Below are positions 1 through 7,496 of a stretch of DNA of 64,000 nucleotides, in pieces (within the stretch, counting starts at the first letter, position 1; each line of letters starts with the position of its first letter). This stretch comes from an uncultured Clostridia bacterium. Lineage in GTDB: Bacteria; Bacillota; Clostridia; Christensenellales; Borkfalkiaceae. The notes under the pieces were generated by a model that worked only from the letters and a program-made list of their open reading frames with translations, searched no databases and was not told the DNA's origin. Location: contig CALWCE010000007.1 in the NCBI GenBank assembly GCA_944376295.1, positions 37,438 through 101,437 on the forward strand. Direction: 5' to 3'. The translations under genes were made by a program, and so were the position numbers.

Positions 1-191
1 CGTATCTCGAATCCGCTCTGTTCCGCGGCAGAGAGGAACTTTTCCTCCGTCATGGGGGAGGCAAGATCCCAGTCGGGGGCGGGGGAGAGAGTGCCTGAAA
101 GGTAGTCGCGCACGCTCCCGCCCACGAGATAGAGGGGTTCGGGGCAGTGTTCGGCGAGCGAAATGAGGCTTTTTGTCAGTTTTTCGCGCAA
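1..191 (-). CDS. cca: CCA tRNA nucleotidyltransferase / poly(A) polymerase head domain, N-terminal fragment
   Basis: The reading frame runs off the left edge of the window, so only about 63 N-terminal residues are visible. They contain the class II nucleotidyltransferase head: a YLVGGSVRDYLSG segment followed by DWDLAS, where the two aspartates are the expected metal-binding DxD pair. The family adds or repairs the CCA end of tRNAs. I place the start at a TTG codon (189-191) because a good ribosome binding site, AGGGAGG, lies 7 nt upstream and no ATG fits. The gene is transcribed away from the lipid kinase gene, from the divergent promoter at 225-253. CCA-adding enzyme and poly(A) polymerase cannot be told apart from this fragment; in Firmicutes the former is expected. 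Confidence 0.85.
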   Translation of the reverse strand, partial: MREKLTKSLISLAEHCPEPLYLVGGSVRDYLSGTLSPAPDWDLASPMTEEKFLSAAEQSGFEI

Positions 192-224
192 GCGGCGTCC
201 TCCCTGTAAAATTTCTCGGAAATG

Positions 225-276
225 ATTATACCATTTTCCGAAAAAAATTGCAATTCTTGCCGCCATCGTGTATAAT
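225..276. promoter_or_regulatory. Divergent promoter pair sharing one palindromic -35 hexamer
   Basis: TTGCAA at 248-253 is its own reverse complement. Rightward it is followed by a 17-bp spacer and TATAAT at 271-276, driving the lipid kinase gene. Leftward it is followed by a 17-bp spacer and TATAAT (ATTATA on the plus strand, 225-230), driving the tRNA nucleotidyltransferase. Both -10 elements are perfect consensus and both spacers are optimal, so the same six bases can serve as -35 for both directions and the two polymerases would exclude each other. Confidence 0.8.
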
Positions 277-331
277 AAACGCGTGAAAGAATTTTCCGCA
301 GGCGGCGGGAAGGATACAAAAGGGGAAAATC

Positions 332-1195
332 ATGCTCGATCTTATCATCAAACCGCAGAACAAAAAGGGGCGGCAGACCTTGAATCGGGTGGAAAAGCGG
401 CTCGTCTCGGAGGGCATCCCTTACGAGGTGCACTTCACCGAGGGCAAGGGGGATGCGCAGCGCATCGCCCGCGAGCTCACGGGAAGGGGCAGGTGCGAGC
501 TCGTCGTTATCGGCGGCGACGGCTCCTTGAACGACGTTTTGACGGGCATGTGCGATCCCTCCCTCTGCCGTCTGGGGCTCATCCCCGCGGGCACGGGCAA
601 CGATTTTTCCGTCAGCGCGGGCATCCCTTCGGGCGAGGCGGCGCTTGAACTCATCTTGAAGGGCGAGCCAAAGCCCACCGATTACATCGACTTTTCGGAC
701 GGGCGGCGCAGCCTCAACATCGCGGGCATGGGCATCGACGTCGATATCCTCCTCCGCTGCGAGCGGATGAAGGGCTTCCACGATAAAAGCAAGTACTTTT
801 TCAGCCTGCTCGCCTCCCTCATGAAGTACGACGGCATGCAGCTGAGCGTCCGTTCGGGGGAAGAAGTCATCGAAAAGAAGGTGCTCATCGCGGCGCTGTG
901 CAACGGGAAGCAGTTTGGCGGGGGCATCCCCATGTGTCCCGCGGCGGACATCGGGGACGGGCTTCTGAACGTGGTCGTCGTCGACTGCCCCAAGCGTTCC
1001 AAGATCCCGGGGGCGCTTTTGAAGCTCATGCACGGCAAGGTGCTCTCGCTGCCCTTCGCGCGCCACTTCACCTGCGAGGAAGTGTCCGTCATCCCCGCAT
1101 CTCCCGCCGTTGCCCAGTACGACGGCGAACTCTATCAGACCGCGGCAATGGAGGCGACGCTCAAAAAGGGCGGCGTCCTCATGTACCGCGCTTGA
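332..1195 (+). CDS. Diacylglycerol/lipid kinase family protein (DagK/YegS type)
   Basis: This 287-residue protein has the soluble lipid kinase fold, which phosphorylates diacylglycerol or related lipids with ATP. The signature GGDGSLND is at residues 61-68 and the second glycine-rich motif, GLIPAGTGNDF, at about 82-92; length is normal for the family. The start ATG follows AGGGGAAA. A SpoIIE-type phosphatase gene lies 7 nt downstream and is probably co-transcribed from the promoter at 248-276. The DgkA gene usually found between ybeY and era in Bacillus is missing from this window, so this kinase could provide diacylglycerol recycling, but that is inference. Substrate cannot be read from sequence; diacylglycerol, sphingoid bases or undecaprenol are alternatives. 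Confidence 0.88.
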   Translation: MLDLIIKPQNKKGRQTLNRVEKRLVSEGIPYEVHFTEGKGDAQRIARELTGRGRCELVVIGGDGSLNDVLTGMCDPSLCRLGLIPAGTGNDFSVSAGIPSGEAALELILKGEPKPTDYIDFSDGRRSLNIAGMGIDVDILLRCERMKGFHDKSKYFFSLLASLMKYDGMQLSVRSGEEVIEKKVLIAALCNGKQFGGGIPMCPAADIGDGLLNVVVVDCPKRSKIPGALLKLMHGKVLSLPFARHFTCEEVSVIPASPAVAQYDGELYQTAAMEATLKKGGVLMYRA

Positions 1196-1202
1196 GAAGG
1201 AC

Positions 1203-2252
1203 ATGAATTTATATAAAGAAATTTTGAACAACATCCCCGCGGCGGTCATCGTCGTGGATGAAAATCTGCGGGTGCGCTATTCCAACCGCGCCTTCCGCAC
1301 CTTCTTTCCCGCCTCTTCGGGGAAGGGGAGCCTGAAGGACGTCATCCGCTGCGGCGAAGCGGCGCCCTGCGGCAGGGGGGAAGCGTGCGCCTTCTGCCCG
1401 CTTCGCAATCTCTTTTTGGACGCCGAAAAGAACGGCGGGCTCGCCTTCCGCAAGCTTATGCTGCGCACGGGGGAGGGGACGACGCACCTTTCTTTCAAAG
1501 TGCAGCCACTCGGGGGGCTGTATCTCGGCGTCGTCGACAACGCCTATGAAGCGGAGATCGCCCGCGAGATGCACTCCGCGCAGGATATCCAGCAGCGCCT
1601 TCTGCCGCCCGGCAAGGGGGGGAGCGTCCCTTATTCCTTCCTCTATCTTCCCTGCCGCGAGATCGGCGGCGACCTTCCCGACGTGTACGAGGCGGAAGGG
1701 GAGACGATGGGGCTTTTGGCAGACGTCTCGGGCAAGGGCATTTCGGCGGGGATGCTCTCCGCCTTCGTCAAGGCGGGGTGGGACAGGTCGGAACCCTCTC
1801 CCGCGCGCGCCATCACGGGGCTCAACGCGAAATTCCAGGAGCTCAACCTCGACGAGCGCTCCTATGTGACGGTCGCCGCCGTGCGCATCGGGCGCAAAGA
1901 GGGGGTCATCACCTACTGCGCGGCAGGGCATAACGCGCCTATTCTCATGAAGCGGAAGGACGGCATCGACGAAGTGGAAATGAACGCGCCGCCCATATCC
2001 ACTTGGATCCCTGAATTTTATTACCGCGACAGCACGATCGGCTACGAAAAGGGGGATATTTTGGTGCTCCTCACAGACGGCGTCACCGAAAGCCGCAACG
2101 AGGCGGGCGAACAGTTCTCTCTGGAGCGCGTCGAGGCGGTGCTCTCCCGCTCGCACGACGCGGCGCACTTCATCGAACAGCTCAAAGGCGCCCTCACCGA
2201 GTTTTGCGGCGCCTTCGACGACGACATCACCGCCATGGCGTTCGATCTTTGA
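1203..2252 (+). CDS. PAS domain plus SpoIIE/PP2C-type serine phosphatase
   Basis: The 349-residue protein has an N-terminal PAS-like sensor (about residues 5-110) and a C-terminal PPM/SpoIIE phosphatase domain (about 120-349) with GGDLPD (155-160), ADVSGKG (173-179) and a terminal DDDITAMAF metal site. Such enzymes usually dephosphorylate anti-anti-sigma factors. The PAS part carries four cysteines spaced CX5CX5CX2C (C50, C56, C62, C65), an arrangement that could hold a metal or Fe-S cluster. I chose ATG at 1203 because GAGAAGG sits just upstream; an upstream in-frame start would overlap the kinase gene. No partner anti-sigma or STAS gene is visible. It is probably co-transcribed with the lipid kinase and ends in the terminator at 2262-2289. 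Confidence 0.85.
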   Translation: MNLYKEILNNIPAAVIVVDENLRVRYSNRAFRTFFPASSGKGSLKDVIRCGEAAPCGRGEACAFCPLRNLFLDAEKNGGLAFRKLMLRTGEGTTHLSFKVQPLGGLYLGVVDNAYEAEIAREMHSAQDIQQRLLPPGKGGSVPYSFLYLPCREIGGDLPDVYEAEGETMGLLADVSGKGISAGMLSAFVKAGWDRSEPSPARAITGLNAKFQELNLDERSYVTVAAVRIGRKEGVITYCAAGHNAPILMKRKDGIDEVEMNAPPISTWIPEFYYRDSTIGYEKGDILVLLTDGVTESRNEAGEQFSLERVEAVLSRSHDAAHFIEQLKGALTEFCGAFDDDITAMAFDL

Positions 2253-2261
2253 AAAAGCAAA

Positions 2262-2289
2262 AGAGCATCCCGCGAGGATGCTCTTTTTT
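2262..2289. terminator. Intrinsic terminator after the SpoIIE-type phosphatase gene
   Basis: A 9-bp stem (AGAGCATCC with GGATGCTCT) and 5-nt loop are followed by a run of six T. The flanking A-rich bases mean it may also stop the converging minus-strand gene. Confidence 0.85.
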
Positions 2290-2304
2290 CGTGAAAATGG
2301 TTTG

Positions 2305-2535
2305 TTATGCTTTTGCGAAGATCATGTGCTTGAAGAGCAGACACCAGATAACGTCCACCCAGCCGATCGCAAGGCCGAAGAAGGTGACGAGGATCGCAAA
2401 GATGAGGGTCAGAATGCTCTTGGTCTTGAGGAAAGCCGACCATCTGACGAGGATCTCGACGACCCAGTTGACGAAGGGAATGAGAAGCAGGATGATCTGC
2501 ACGAGCCTGCTCTGTTTGTTGAACCATGTTGCCAT
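2305..2535 (-). CDS. Small two-helix membrane protein, function unknown
   Basis: The 76-residue protein begins MATWFNKQSRLVQIILLLIP. It has two hydrophobic stretches (about residues 11-30 and 41-65) with basic residues between them, as in small integral membrane proteins of unknown role. The longer frame starting at 2667 is rejected: ATG at 2535 has AAGGAG 8-10 nt upstream, and the promoter (TTGACA, 17 bp, TACAAT) at 2597-2625 would start transcription inside the longer frame. I do not recognise a family. It is monocistronic by position, between two terminators. Confidence 0.7.
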   Translation of the reverse strand: MATWFNKQSRLVQIILLLIPFVNWVVEILVRWSAFLKTKSILTLIFAILVTFFGLAIGWVDVIWCLLFKHMIFAKA

Positions 2536-2596
2536 AATATCCGTCTCCTTGATTTGAGATTTGTCGCACAGTATCCTATGCGGCGTCTTTACCGAT

Positions 2597-2625
2597 ATTG
2601 TACCCGTTTTATGCCCGTTTGTCAA
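2597..2625 (-). promoter_or_regulatory. Sigma-A-type promoter of the small membrane protein gene
   Basis: On the minus strand, TTGACA (2620-2625), a 17-bp spacer and TACAAT (2597-2602) lie about 60 bp upstream of the start codon. Confidence 0.75.
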
Positions 2626-2667
2626 GGGGGAAGGGGAAAAAAGAGGGGGAATTGTCAAGAATTTCAC

Positions 2668-2697
2668 AAAAATGGCGCTGCCGCCGATTCACAGCGC
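2668..2697 (-). terminator. Probable terminator of the phosphoesterase gene
   Basis: On the minus strand GCGCTG pairs with CAGCGC (6 bp) across an 11-nt loop, and a T5 run follows. The stop codon of the phosphoesterase gene lies in this hairpin. Confidence 0.5.
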
Positions 2698-3222
2698 GGC
2701 GCGCATGAACTCTTTCCCCGTCTCCGCGTCCTTCCAGACGAGCGCGCCGTCCTCAAAAACGAGGTAGGAATGGGGAGAATTTTCTTTGGGGATGGACACC
2801 GAGCCGCAGTTGACATAGGTGCAGTCCTCGCGCTCTTCGAAGGCGGGCACATGGAAGTGGCCGTTGAAGAGGACGTCTCCCTTTTTGAGGTGCTTGGGCG
2901 TCTTGTGGCCGTGCGTTAAAAAGAGGCGGCGGCCCGCATAGGGGAGGACGCAGTACTCCGCGCCGATGGGGAATCCGAGCACAAGCTCGTCCACCTCGCT
3001 GTCGCAGTTGCCGCGCACGCAGACGAGGTCGTCTTTCATGGAATTGAGTATTTCAGCCGTTTGCAGGGTGGAATACTCTCGGGGCAGGGCGTTGCGCGCG
3101 CCGTGATACAAAAGATCGCCGAGGAGGATGAGAAGATCCGCCTTCTCCTCTTCAAAGCGCTCTTTTAAAAGGCGGCAGTAGTATGCCGAGCCGTGGATAT
3201 CCGATGCGATCAGGTATTTCAT
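2689..3222 (-). CDS. YfcE-like metallophosphoesterase
   Basis: This 177-residue calcineurin-like phosphodiesterase of the YfcE/MJ0936 type has the full metal-binding set: DIHG (8-11), GD (35-36), GNCD (71-74), HGH (104-106) and GHFH (121-124). Members hydrolyse phosphodiesters in vitro with Mn2+; the physiological substrate is usually unknown. Its start overlaps the stop of the upstream HAD phosphatase gene by 4 nt (ATGA), so the two are translationally coupled and probably form a two-gene phosphatase operon. Confidence 0.9.
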   Translation of the reverse strand: MKYLIASDIHGSAYYCRLLKERFEEEKADLLILLGDLLYHGARNALPREYSTLQTAEILNSMKDDLVCVRGNCDSEVDELVLGFPIGAEYCVLPYAGRRLFLTHGHKTPKHLKKGDVLFNGHFHVPAFEEREDCTYVNCGSVSIPKENSPHSYLVFEDGALVWKDAETGKEFMRAAL

Positions 3223-4025
3223 GAGATAGCCTCCGTCTTTTTGATGATCTCTTTGAGTTTTGTGAGCACCCCGCCTTCGTCATTGGAGGGGATATAATTG
3301 CGGAACATGCGCTTCAAGGGGGGATAGGCGTTTTCGGGCACATAGGGATGCCCGCATTCGAGCAGCATCTCGTAGTCGTTCATGTGGTCGCCGAAGGCAA
3401 GGCATTCGTCCTTCTTGAAGCCGAATTTTTCTTGGATGAAGCGGACGGCGCGGCCCTTATTGGCAGTCGTTGCCGAAATATCGCACCAGTCGAAGCCCGA
3501 GATGATGGTACGCAGCCTCGGGAGCCGCTGCGGCAGCACTTTGATGCAGTGCTCGGCGGCGGCGATCGCATCGTAGACGGCGATCTTGCATACGGGCTCT
3601 TTTCCGATCACGGCGTCCAGGTTTTCCACCTTCTTGCAGTTGGTGTAGGAGAGCATCGCATAGCGGAAGAAGGGCATCTCGTTGTTTTCGATATAGGCAT
3701 AGTCCGCGCCGCAGAGCATGGGGTAAAGGTCGGGGAGCGCCCTTATCTCGTCGAGGGCGTCCTTTAAGCAGTCGTCGGCGATGGGGTCAAGATAGAGCGT
3801 TTCGCCGCGGTACTTGACGAGCGCGCCGTTCTCGCACAAAAAGAGCACTTTGTCCTTGACGGGGGCAAAGAGCTTTTCGAGGTTGGCGTACTGCCGCCCG
3901 CTCGCGGGGGCGAAGAGGATGCCGCGTTCATGCAGTTGTCCGATGAGCCCGAAAATTTCCTCGGGCAGCTGCTTTTTCTCGTCGAGCAGCGTGCCGTCGA
4001 GGTCGGATGCGATAAACCTGATCAT
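3219..4025 (-). CDS. Cof-type HAD superfamily phosphatase
   Basis: The 268-residue protein begins MIRFIASDLDGTLLD, the HAD motif I with the nucleophile D8 and acid D10. A C-terminal motif IV, AFGDHMNDYEML, identifies the Cof/YidA subclass with a C2B cap. Such enzymes dephosphorylate sugar phosphates or nucleotides such as FMN precursors; the specific substrate cannot be deduced. It is the first gene of a coupled pair with the YfcE-like phosphoesterase. I saw no convincing promoter in the 65 bases before it, which also contain the terminator of the MDR gene, so expression may come partly from read-through. Confidence 0.88.
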   Translation of the reverse strand: MIRFIASDLDGTLLDEKKQLPEEIFGLIGQLHERGILFAPASGRQYANLEKLFAPVKDKVLFLCENGALVKYRGETLYLDPIADDCLKDALDEIRALPDLYPMLCGADYAYIENNEMPFFRYAMLSYTNCKKVENLDAVIGKEPVCKIAVYDAIAAAEHCIKVLPQRLPRLRTIISGFDWCDISATTANKGRAVRFIQEKFGFKKDECLAFGDHMNDYEMLLECGHPYVPENAYPPLKRMFRNYIPSNDEGGVLTKLKEIIKKTEAIS

Positions 4026-4056
4026 AGAGCCTTAGTTGATCGCGCAAAATTTGCGC

Positions 4057-4087
4057 AAAAGAGGACCGCCCGCGTAAGAGGCGGCCC
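4057..4087 (-). terminator. Terminator of the MDR reductase gene
   Basis: On the minus strand GGGCCGCC pairs with GGCGGTCC (one G-U pair) and is followed by CTCTTTT. A second palindrome, GCGCAAA-A-TTTGCGC, lies just beyond at 4042-4056. Confidence 0.6.
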
Positions 4088-4090
4088 GGT

Positions 4091-5098
4091 TCAGACAAGG
4101 GAGAGGATGTTGATCTCGTCCACGGGAACGTCGGGACGGGAGAGGAGTTCCTTGAAAAGCGCTTCCGCGCCGTCCGCGCCGCGCACGTTCATGCGATAGA
4201 CGCCGAGGTCGATGGCGCCGTTGGCGACGAGATTGATGGCGGCGGGGATGTGCTCCGTTCCCACCGAGACGCCCGAAAGAGTGAGGCGCTTTTTTAAAAT
4301 GGCGTTGAGGTCGATGGGGAGGGGATGGTCGATCTGCCCGCAGAAGGCGATGCTGCGGCCGGGTTTGCAGACGGAAATGGCGGTCTTGCAGTGCGTCTCC
4401 ATGTTGCCCGTCATGATGCAGACGGCATTGTCGGAGAGCCGTCCGCCCGTGACCGTTCCCACCGTTTCGAGAAGGCGGTCGTCCTCGGGCGCGGTATAAT
4501 AGATGCCGCAGCTCTTTGCAAACTCGATGCGCCTTGCGTCGCTGTCGATGAGGATGGGGGAGATCTGACGATAGATGAGGAGGCGGCAGATAAAGACGCC
4601 CAGCATGCTCCCGCCGATGACCGCGACGTGCTCGCCGCGGTGGATGCCGAGTTTTTCGACGGCGGCGTCCGCGAGGGCGATGTGCTGGATGAGGAGCGCC
4701 TTTTCATCGCTCACCGATTCGGGAAGAAGGCTGAGCTCATCCTCCGTCACATAGATGAAATCGCGCAAAAACCCGTCTGCCGTATAGCCGCGGAGCAGGA
4801 CGTCGTCCTCGGTATAGTCGCGTTTTTCGGTCCCGTCGCAGGGCGCGGGGAAAGCGGTGTGGATGAGGACGCGCGCGCCTTTGGGGAAGTGCGCGCTGCC
4901 TTCGTCGGCAATGAGCCCCACGGCGAAGCGCCCGGGGATGCGGGGATAGCGTATTTTTTTTGCGCCGCTGAAAAGGAGAGCGTCGCTGCGGTTGACGAAG
5001 ATCTTGGTGATGCGGATCCTGCGCCTGCCCTCTTCGGGTACGGGCTCGGTCTCCTCCTTTTGCATGGTGTTTGCAGCTGTCAGTCTCCAAACGTTCAT
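4091..5098 (-). CDS. Medium-chain dehydrogenase/reductase family protein without zinc ligands
   Basis: About 335 residues with the MDR layout: an N-terminal GroES-like domain (1-135) and a Rossmann domain containing VAVIGGSMLGVFICRLL and an acidic cofactor position (ILIDSD), which suggests NAD(H). The usual catalytic zinc residues are absent: the Cys-x-x-Asp site reads NRSD and the GHE motif reads GRF. The four-cysteine structural lobe is also missing. It may therefore be a zinc-independent reductase or a divergent polyol/sugar dehydrogenase; no substrate can be assigned. ATG 5098 is preferred over ATG 5101 because GGGAG then lies 6 nt upstream. The promoter is at 5139-5167. Confidence 0.75.
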   Translation of the reverse strand: MNVWRLTAANTMQKEETEPVPEEGRRRIRITKIFVNRSDALLFSGAKKIRYPRIPGRFAVGLIADEGSAHFPKGARVLIHTAFPAPCDGTEKRDYTEDDVLLRGYTADGFLRDFIYVTEDELSLLPESVSDEKALLIQHIALADAAVEKLGIHRGEHVAVIGGSMLGVFICRLLIYRQISPILIDSDARRIEFAKSCGIYYTAPEDDRLLETVGTVTGGRLSDNAVCIMTGNMETHCKTAISVCKPGRSIAFCGQIDHPLPIDLNAILKKRLTLSGVSVGTEHIPAAINLVANGAIDLGVYRMNVRGADGAEALFKELLSRPDVPVDEINILSLV

Positions 5099-5138
5099 CA
5101 TAGGCTCCCGTCCAACAATTTCTGCCTTATTTTTTCAC

Positions 5139-5167
5139 ATTATACCGCAACCGAACATAATTTGCAA
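5139..5167 (-). promoter_or_regulatory. Promoter of the MDR reductase gene
   Basis: On the minus strand TTGCAA (5162-5167), a 17-bp spacer and TATAAT (5139-5144). The same TTGCAA -35 hexamer is used at 248-253 and 25598-25603. Confidence 0.75.
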
Positions 5168-5244
5168 CTGTTTTGCAAGGGAAATGAGGAAGATGAAAAT
5201 TGCGCGGCGGGGAGCAGGATTTTGCGTTTCGGCGATAAAATCAG

Positions 5245-5273
5245 TTGACGTAGAGCGGCAAAGCGTATATAAT
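5245..5273 (+). promoter_or_regulatory. Promoter of rpmE
   Basis: TTGACG (5245-5250), a 17-bp spacer and TATAAT (5268-5273), giving a 5' leader of about 70 nt before the start codon. Confidence 0.8.
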
Positions 5274-5348
5274 AGGCAGGTAAATAACCGAAAGTGCGGC
5301 GCAAAAACAGACGTCCGCATAGCGGCGAGAAAGGAGAGTGATTAGATC

Positions 5349-5552
5349 ATGAAGAGCGGCATTCATCCCAAATATCATGAAGTGACCGTGGTCTGCGCCT
5401 GCGGCGAGACGTTCAAGACGGGTTCGACGAAGGACGGCGATGTGATGAAGGTGGATATCTGCAGCAAGTGCCACCCCTTCTTCACGGGCAGACAGAAGCT
5501 CGTGGACACCGGCGGCCGTGTCGATAAGTTCAAGAAAAGATACGGCATCTGA
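5349..5552 (+). CDS. rpmE: 50S ribosomal protein L31 (zinc-binding form)
   Basis: This 67-residue protein is a typical bacterial L31, located at the large-subunit central protuberance. It keeps the zinc ribbon: C16 and C18 in VVCACGE, C38 and C41 in ICSKCHPFF. It is thus the C-plus form, which in other bacteria is exchanged for a zinc-free paralogue under zinc limitation. The ORF has its own promoter and terminator. The DUF1385-PrmC gene that follows is a common neighbour in Clostridia, where prmC and prfA follow rpmE. Confidence 0.97.
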   Translation: MKSGIHPKYHEVTVVCACGETFKTGSTKDGDVMKVDICSKCHPFFTGRQKLVDTGGRVDKFKKRYGI

Positions 5553-5567
5553 TCGGTCGATCGCCCG

Positions 5568-5592
5568 CAGCCTCTTCAAAAGAGGCTGTTTT
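5568..5592 (+). terminator. Terminator after rpmE
   Basis: A perfect 9-bp stem (CAGCCTCTT with AAGAGGCTG), 3-nt loop and T4. It lies just before the DUF1385-PrmC gene, for which I see no separate promoter, so partial read-through is likely. Confidence 0.8.
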
Positions 5593-5635
5593 GCTAAACG
5601 GGAAGTTCCTGCGGCGGCGGGCTTGCGGTGAGGCT

Positions 5636-7468
5636 ATGCAGAAAAAGACCAATTATACCTACATCGGCGGACAGGCAGTCATCCAGGGCGTCATGATGCG
5701 CGGCAAGCGCGGCATGGCGACGGTCGTCCGCAACGACAAAGGCGAGCTGTGCATGGAGGCGAAGCGCATCACTCCTCCCGAAGAGAGGAAGAAGTGGACG
5801 CGCGTCGTCTTTCTGCGCGGCGTCGTCAATTTTTTCGTGTCCTTTGTCGACGGGATGCAGGCGCTCCTGCGCAGTTCCGAAGCCGCCATCACCGATGATG
5901 AGGAAGCTCCGCCCAAGATCAACAAATGGGTGGCGGAAAAGTGGAAAGTGAGCGCGTCGAGCATCGTCACGTTCTTCTCCATGCTCATCGGCGTATGCAT
6001 CGCCCTCGGTCTCTTTTTGTTCCTCCCCATGTATTTCACGGAGCTCATCGCCTCCGTCTCGAACGGCGCCGTCGCCGACGTTAGGGGGCTTGCGGGGCTT
6101 TACTATAACCTCATCGAGGGCGGGTTCCGTTTTGTCATCTTCGTCGCGTACATCCTCTTTACGCTGCTATTTAAGTCGCTGAGGGAGACGTACCGCTATC
6201 ACGGGGCGGAACATAAGACCATCAACTGTTACGAAACGGGCATGCCCCTCACGGTGGAGAACGTCAAAAAGTGTTCGCGCATGCACGACCGCTGCGGCAC
6301 GACGTTCATCTTCTTCGTGCTCATCGTCTCCATCCTGCTCTTTGCGCTCGTGAGCTGGGCGATCGGCGGGCTCAATACGGGCTCTTCCGCGCTCGACTTC
6401 TTTTTGAGCTTTCTCATCAAGCTCGCGCTCCTGCCCGTCATCGCGGGCGTTTCCTACGAGATCCTGAAGCTGCTCGCAAAGACGCAGTCGCCCCTCGTCC
6501 TTCCGCTGAAGGCGCCCGGCTATCTTTTGCAGAAACTGACGACCAAAGAACCCGACGACGGCATGATCGAGTGCGCCGTCCTGGCGTTCGAAAAGGTGCT
6601 TGATATGGACGCCGATCCCGATTCCCCCGAAAAGATCTTCATCACCGAAACCAAACTCTCCCGCCTCAAAGAGATGATGACGGACGCCTTCGAAAAGCAC
6701 GGCATCGACTCTTCGGACGCCGAGTGGATCCTGAGCCTCACGCTGAACATCCCGCGGAGCGGGCTTTCCGAGGAGCGCATCGTCACGCGCGCCGAGTGCG
6801 AGAAGATCGTCGCCCTCTTTGAAGAGCGTTTGACGGGCAGGCCGCTCTGGTATATCATCGGCAACACCGAATTTTACGGCTATCCCATCGAAGTCGACGA
6901 GCGCGTGCTCATCCCCCGTCCCGAAACGGAGATCTTGGTGCAGCAGGCCATCGCCGCCGTGCAGGAGGGCAATACGGTGCTCGATCTTTGCACGGGCAGC
7001 GGCGCCATCGCCGTCGCTATCGCCTGCGAAGCCGCCAAAGACAAGAACATCTCCGTCGTCGCCGCCGACATTTCGGAGGGCGCCCTCGAAGTCGCGCGCA
7101 ACAACGTGCGCCGCAACAAAGCCAACGTCGTGGTCGTCAAGAGCGACCTGTTCGAAAATATCCAGGGAAAATTCAACATCATCACCGCCAACCCGCCCTA
7201 TGTGCGGAGCGGGGAGATCGCCTATCTTCAGCACGAAGTGCGCGACTTCGAACCCCGCCTTGCGCTCGACGGCGGCACGGACGGTCTCGATTTTTACCGC
7301 CGCATCGCAGCGGACGTGCGCGAACACATCGCCCGCGGCGGCATGCTCATTTTAGAGTGCGGCGAAGATCAGGCGCAGGACGTTTTGAAGATCTTCTCCG
7401 ACTGCGACTATGCGATGGTCGTCAAAGACCTCGCGGGCAAGGAACGCATCGTCAAGATCGTATATTGA
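5636..7468 (+). CDS. prmC: DUF1385 (YqhQ-like) membrane domain fused to PrmC release-factor glutamine methyltransferase
   Basis: A 610-residue fusion. Residues about 8-300 are a DUF1385/YqhQ domain with the conserved GGQAVIQGVMMRG start, several transmembrane helices and the YHGAEHKTINCYE motif. Residues about 325-610 are a complete PrmC: helical N-terminal domain, SAM motif DLCTGSGAIAVAIA (450-463) and catalytic NPPY (519-522). PrmC methylates the glutamine of the GGQ motif in release factors; prfA, encoding its substrate, follows 25 bases later. The ORF can be extended to TTG 5591 but that lies in the terminator T-run; ATG 5636 is chosen. The fusion would tether the methyltransferase to the membrane. 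DUF1385 function is unknown. Confidence 0.9.
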   Translation: MQKKTNYTYIGGQAVIQGVMMRGKRGMATVVRNDKGELCMEAKRITPPEERKKWTRVVFLRGVVNFFVSFVDGMQALLRSSEAAITDDEEAPPKINKWVAEKWKVSASSIVTFFSMLIGVCIALGLFLFLPMYFTELIASVSNGAVADVRGLAGLYYNLIEGGFRFVIFVAYILFTLLFKSLRETYRYHGAEHKTINCYETGMPLTVENVKKCSRMHDRCGTTFIFFVLIVSILLFALVSWAIGGLNTGSSALDFFLSFLIKLALLPVIAGVSYEILKLLAKTQSPLVLPLKAPGYLLQKLTTKEPDDGMIECAVLAFEKVLDMDADPDSPEKIFITETKLSRLKEMMTDAFEKHGIDSSDAEWILSLTLNIPRSGLSEERIVTRAECEKIVALFEERLTGRPLWYIIGNTEFYGYPIEVDERVLIPRPETEILVQQAIAAVQEGNTVLDLCTGSGAIAVAIACEAAKDKNISVVAADISEGALEVARNNVRRNKANVVVVKSDLFENIQGKFNIITANPPYVRSGEIAYLQHEVRDFEPRLALDGGTDGLDFYRRIAADVREHIARGGMLILECGEDQAQDVLKIFSDCDYAMVVKDLAGKERIVKIVY

Positions 7469-7496
7469 GCGCTTCTTTTGAGCGCGTCGGAGCATG

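Noticed and set aside
1209-2168. Long minus-strand open frame opposite the SpoIIE-type phosphatase gene
   Set aside because: High GC produces long antisense frames; this one is His/Arg/Val-rich with no domain and lies fully opposite a recognisable gene. The same applies to similar frames opposite trpS, the V-ATPase genes and lon.
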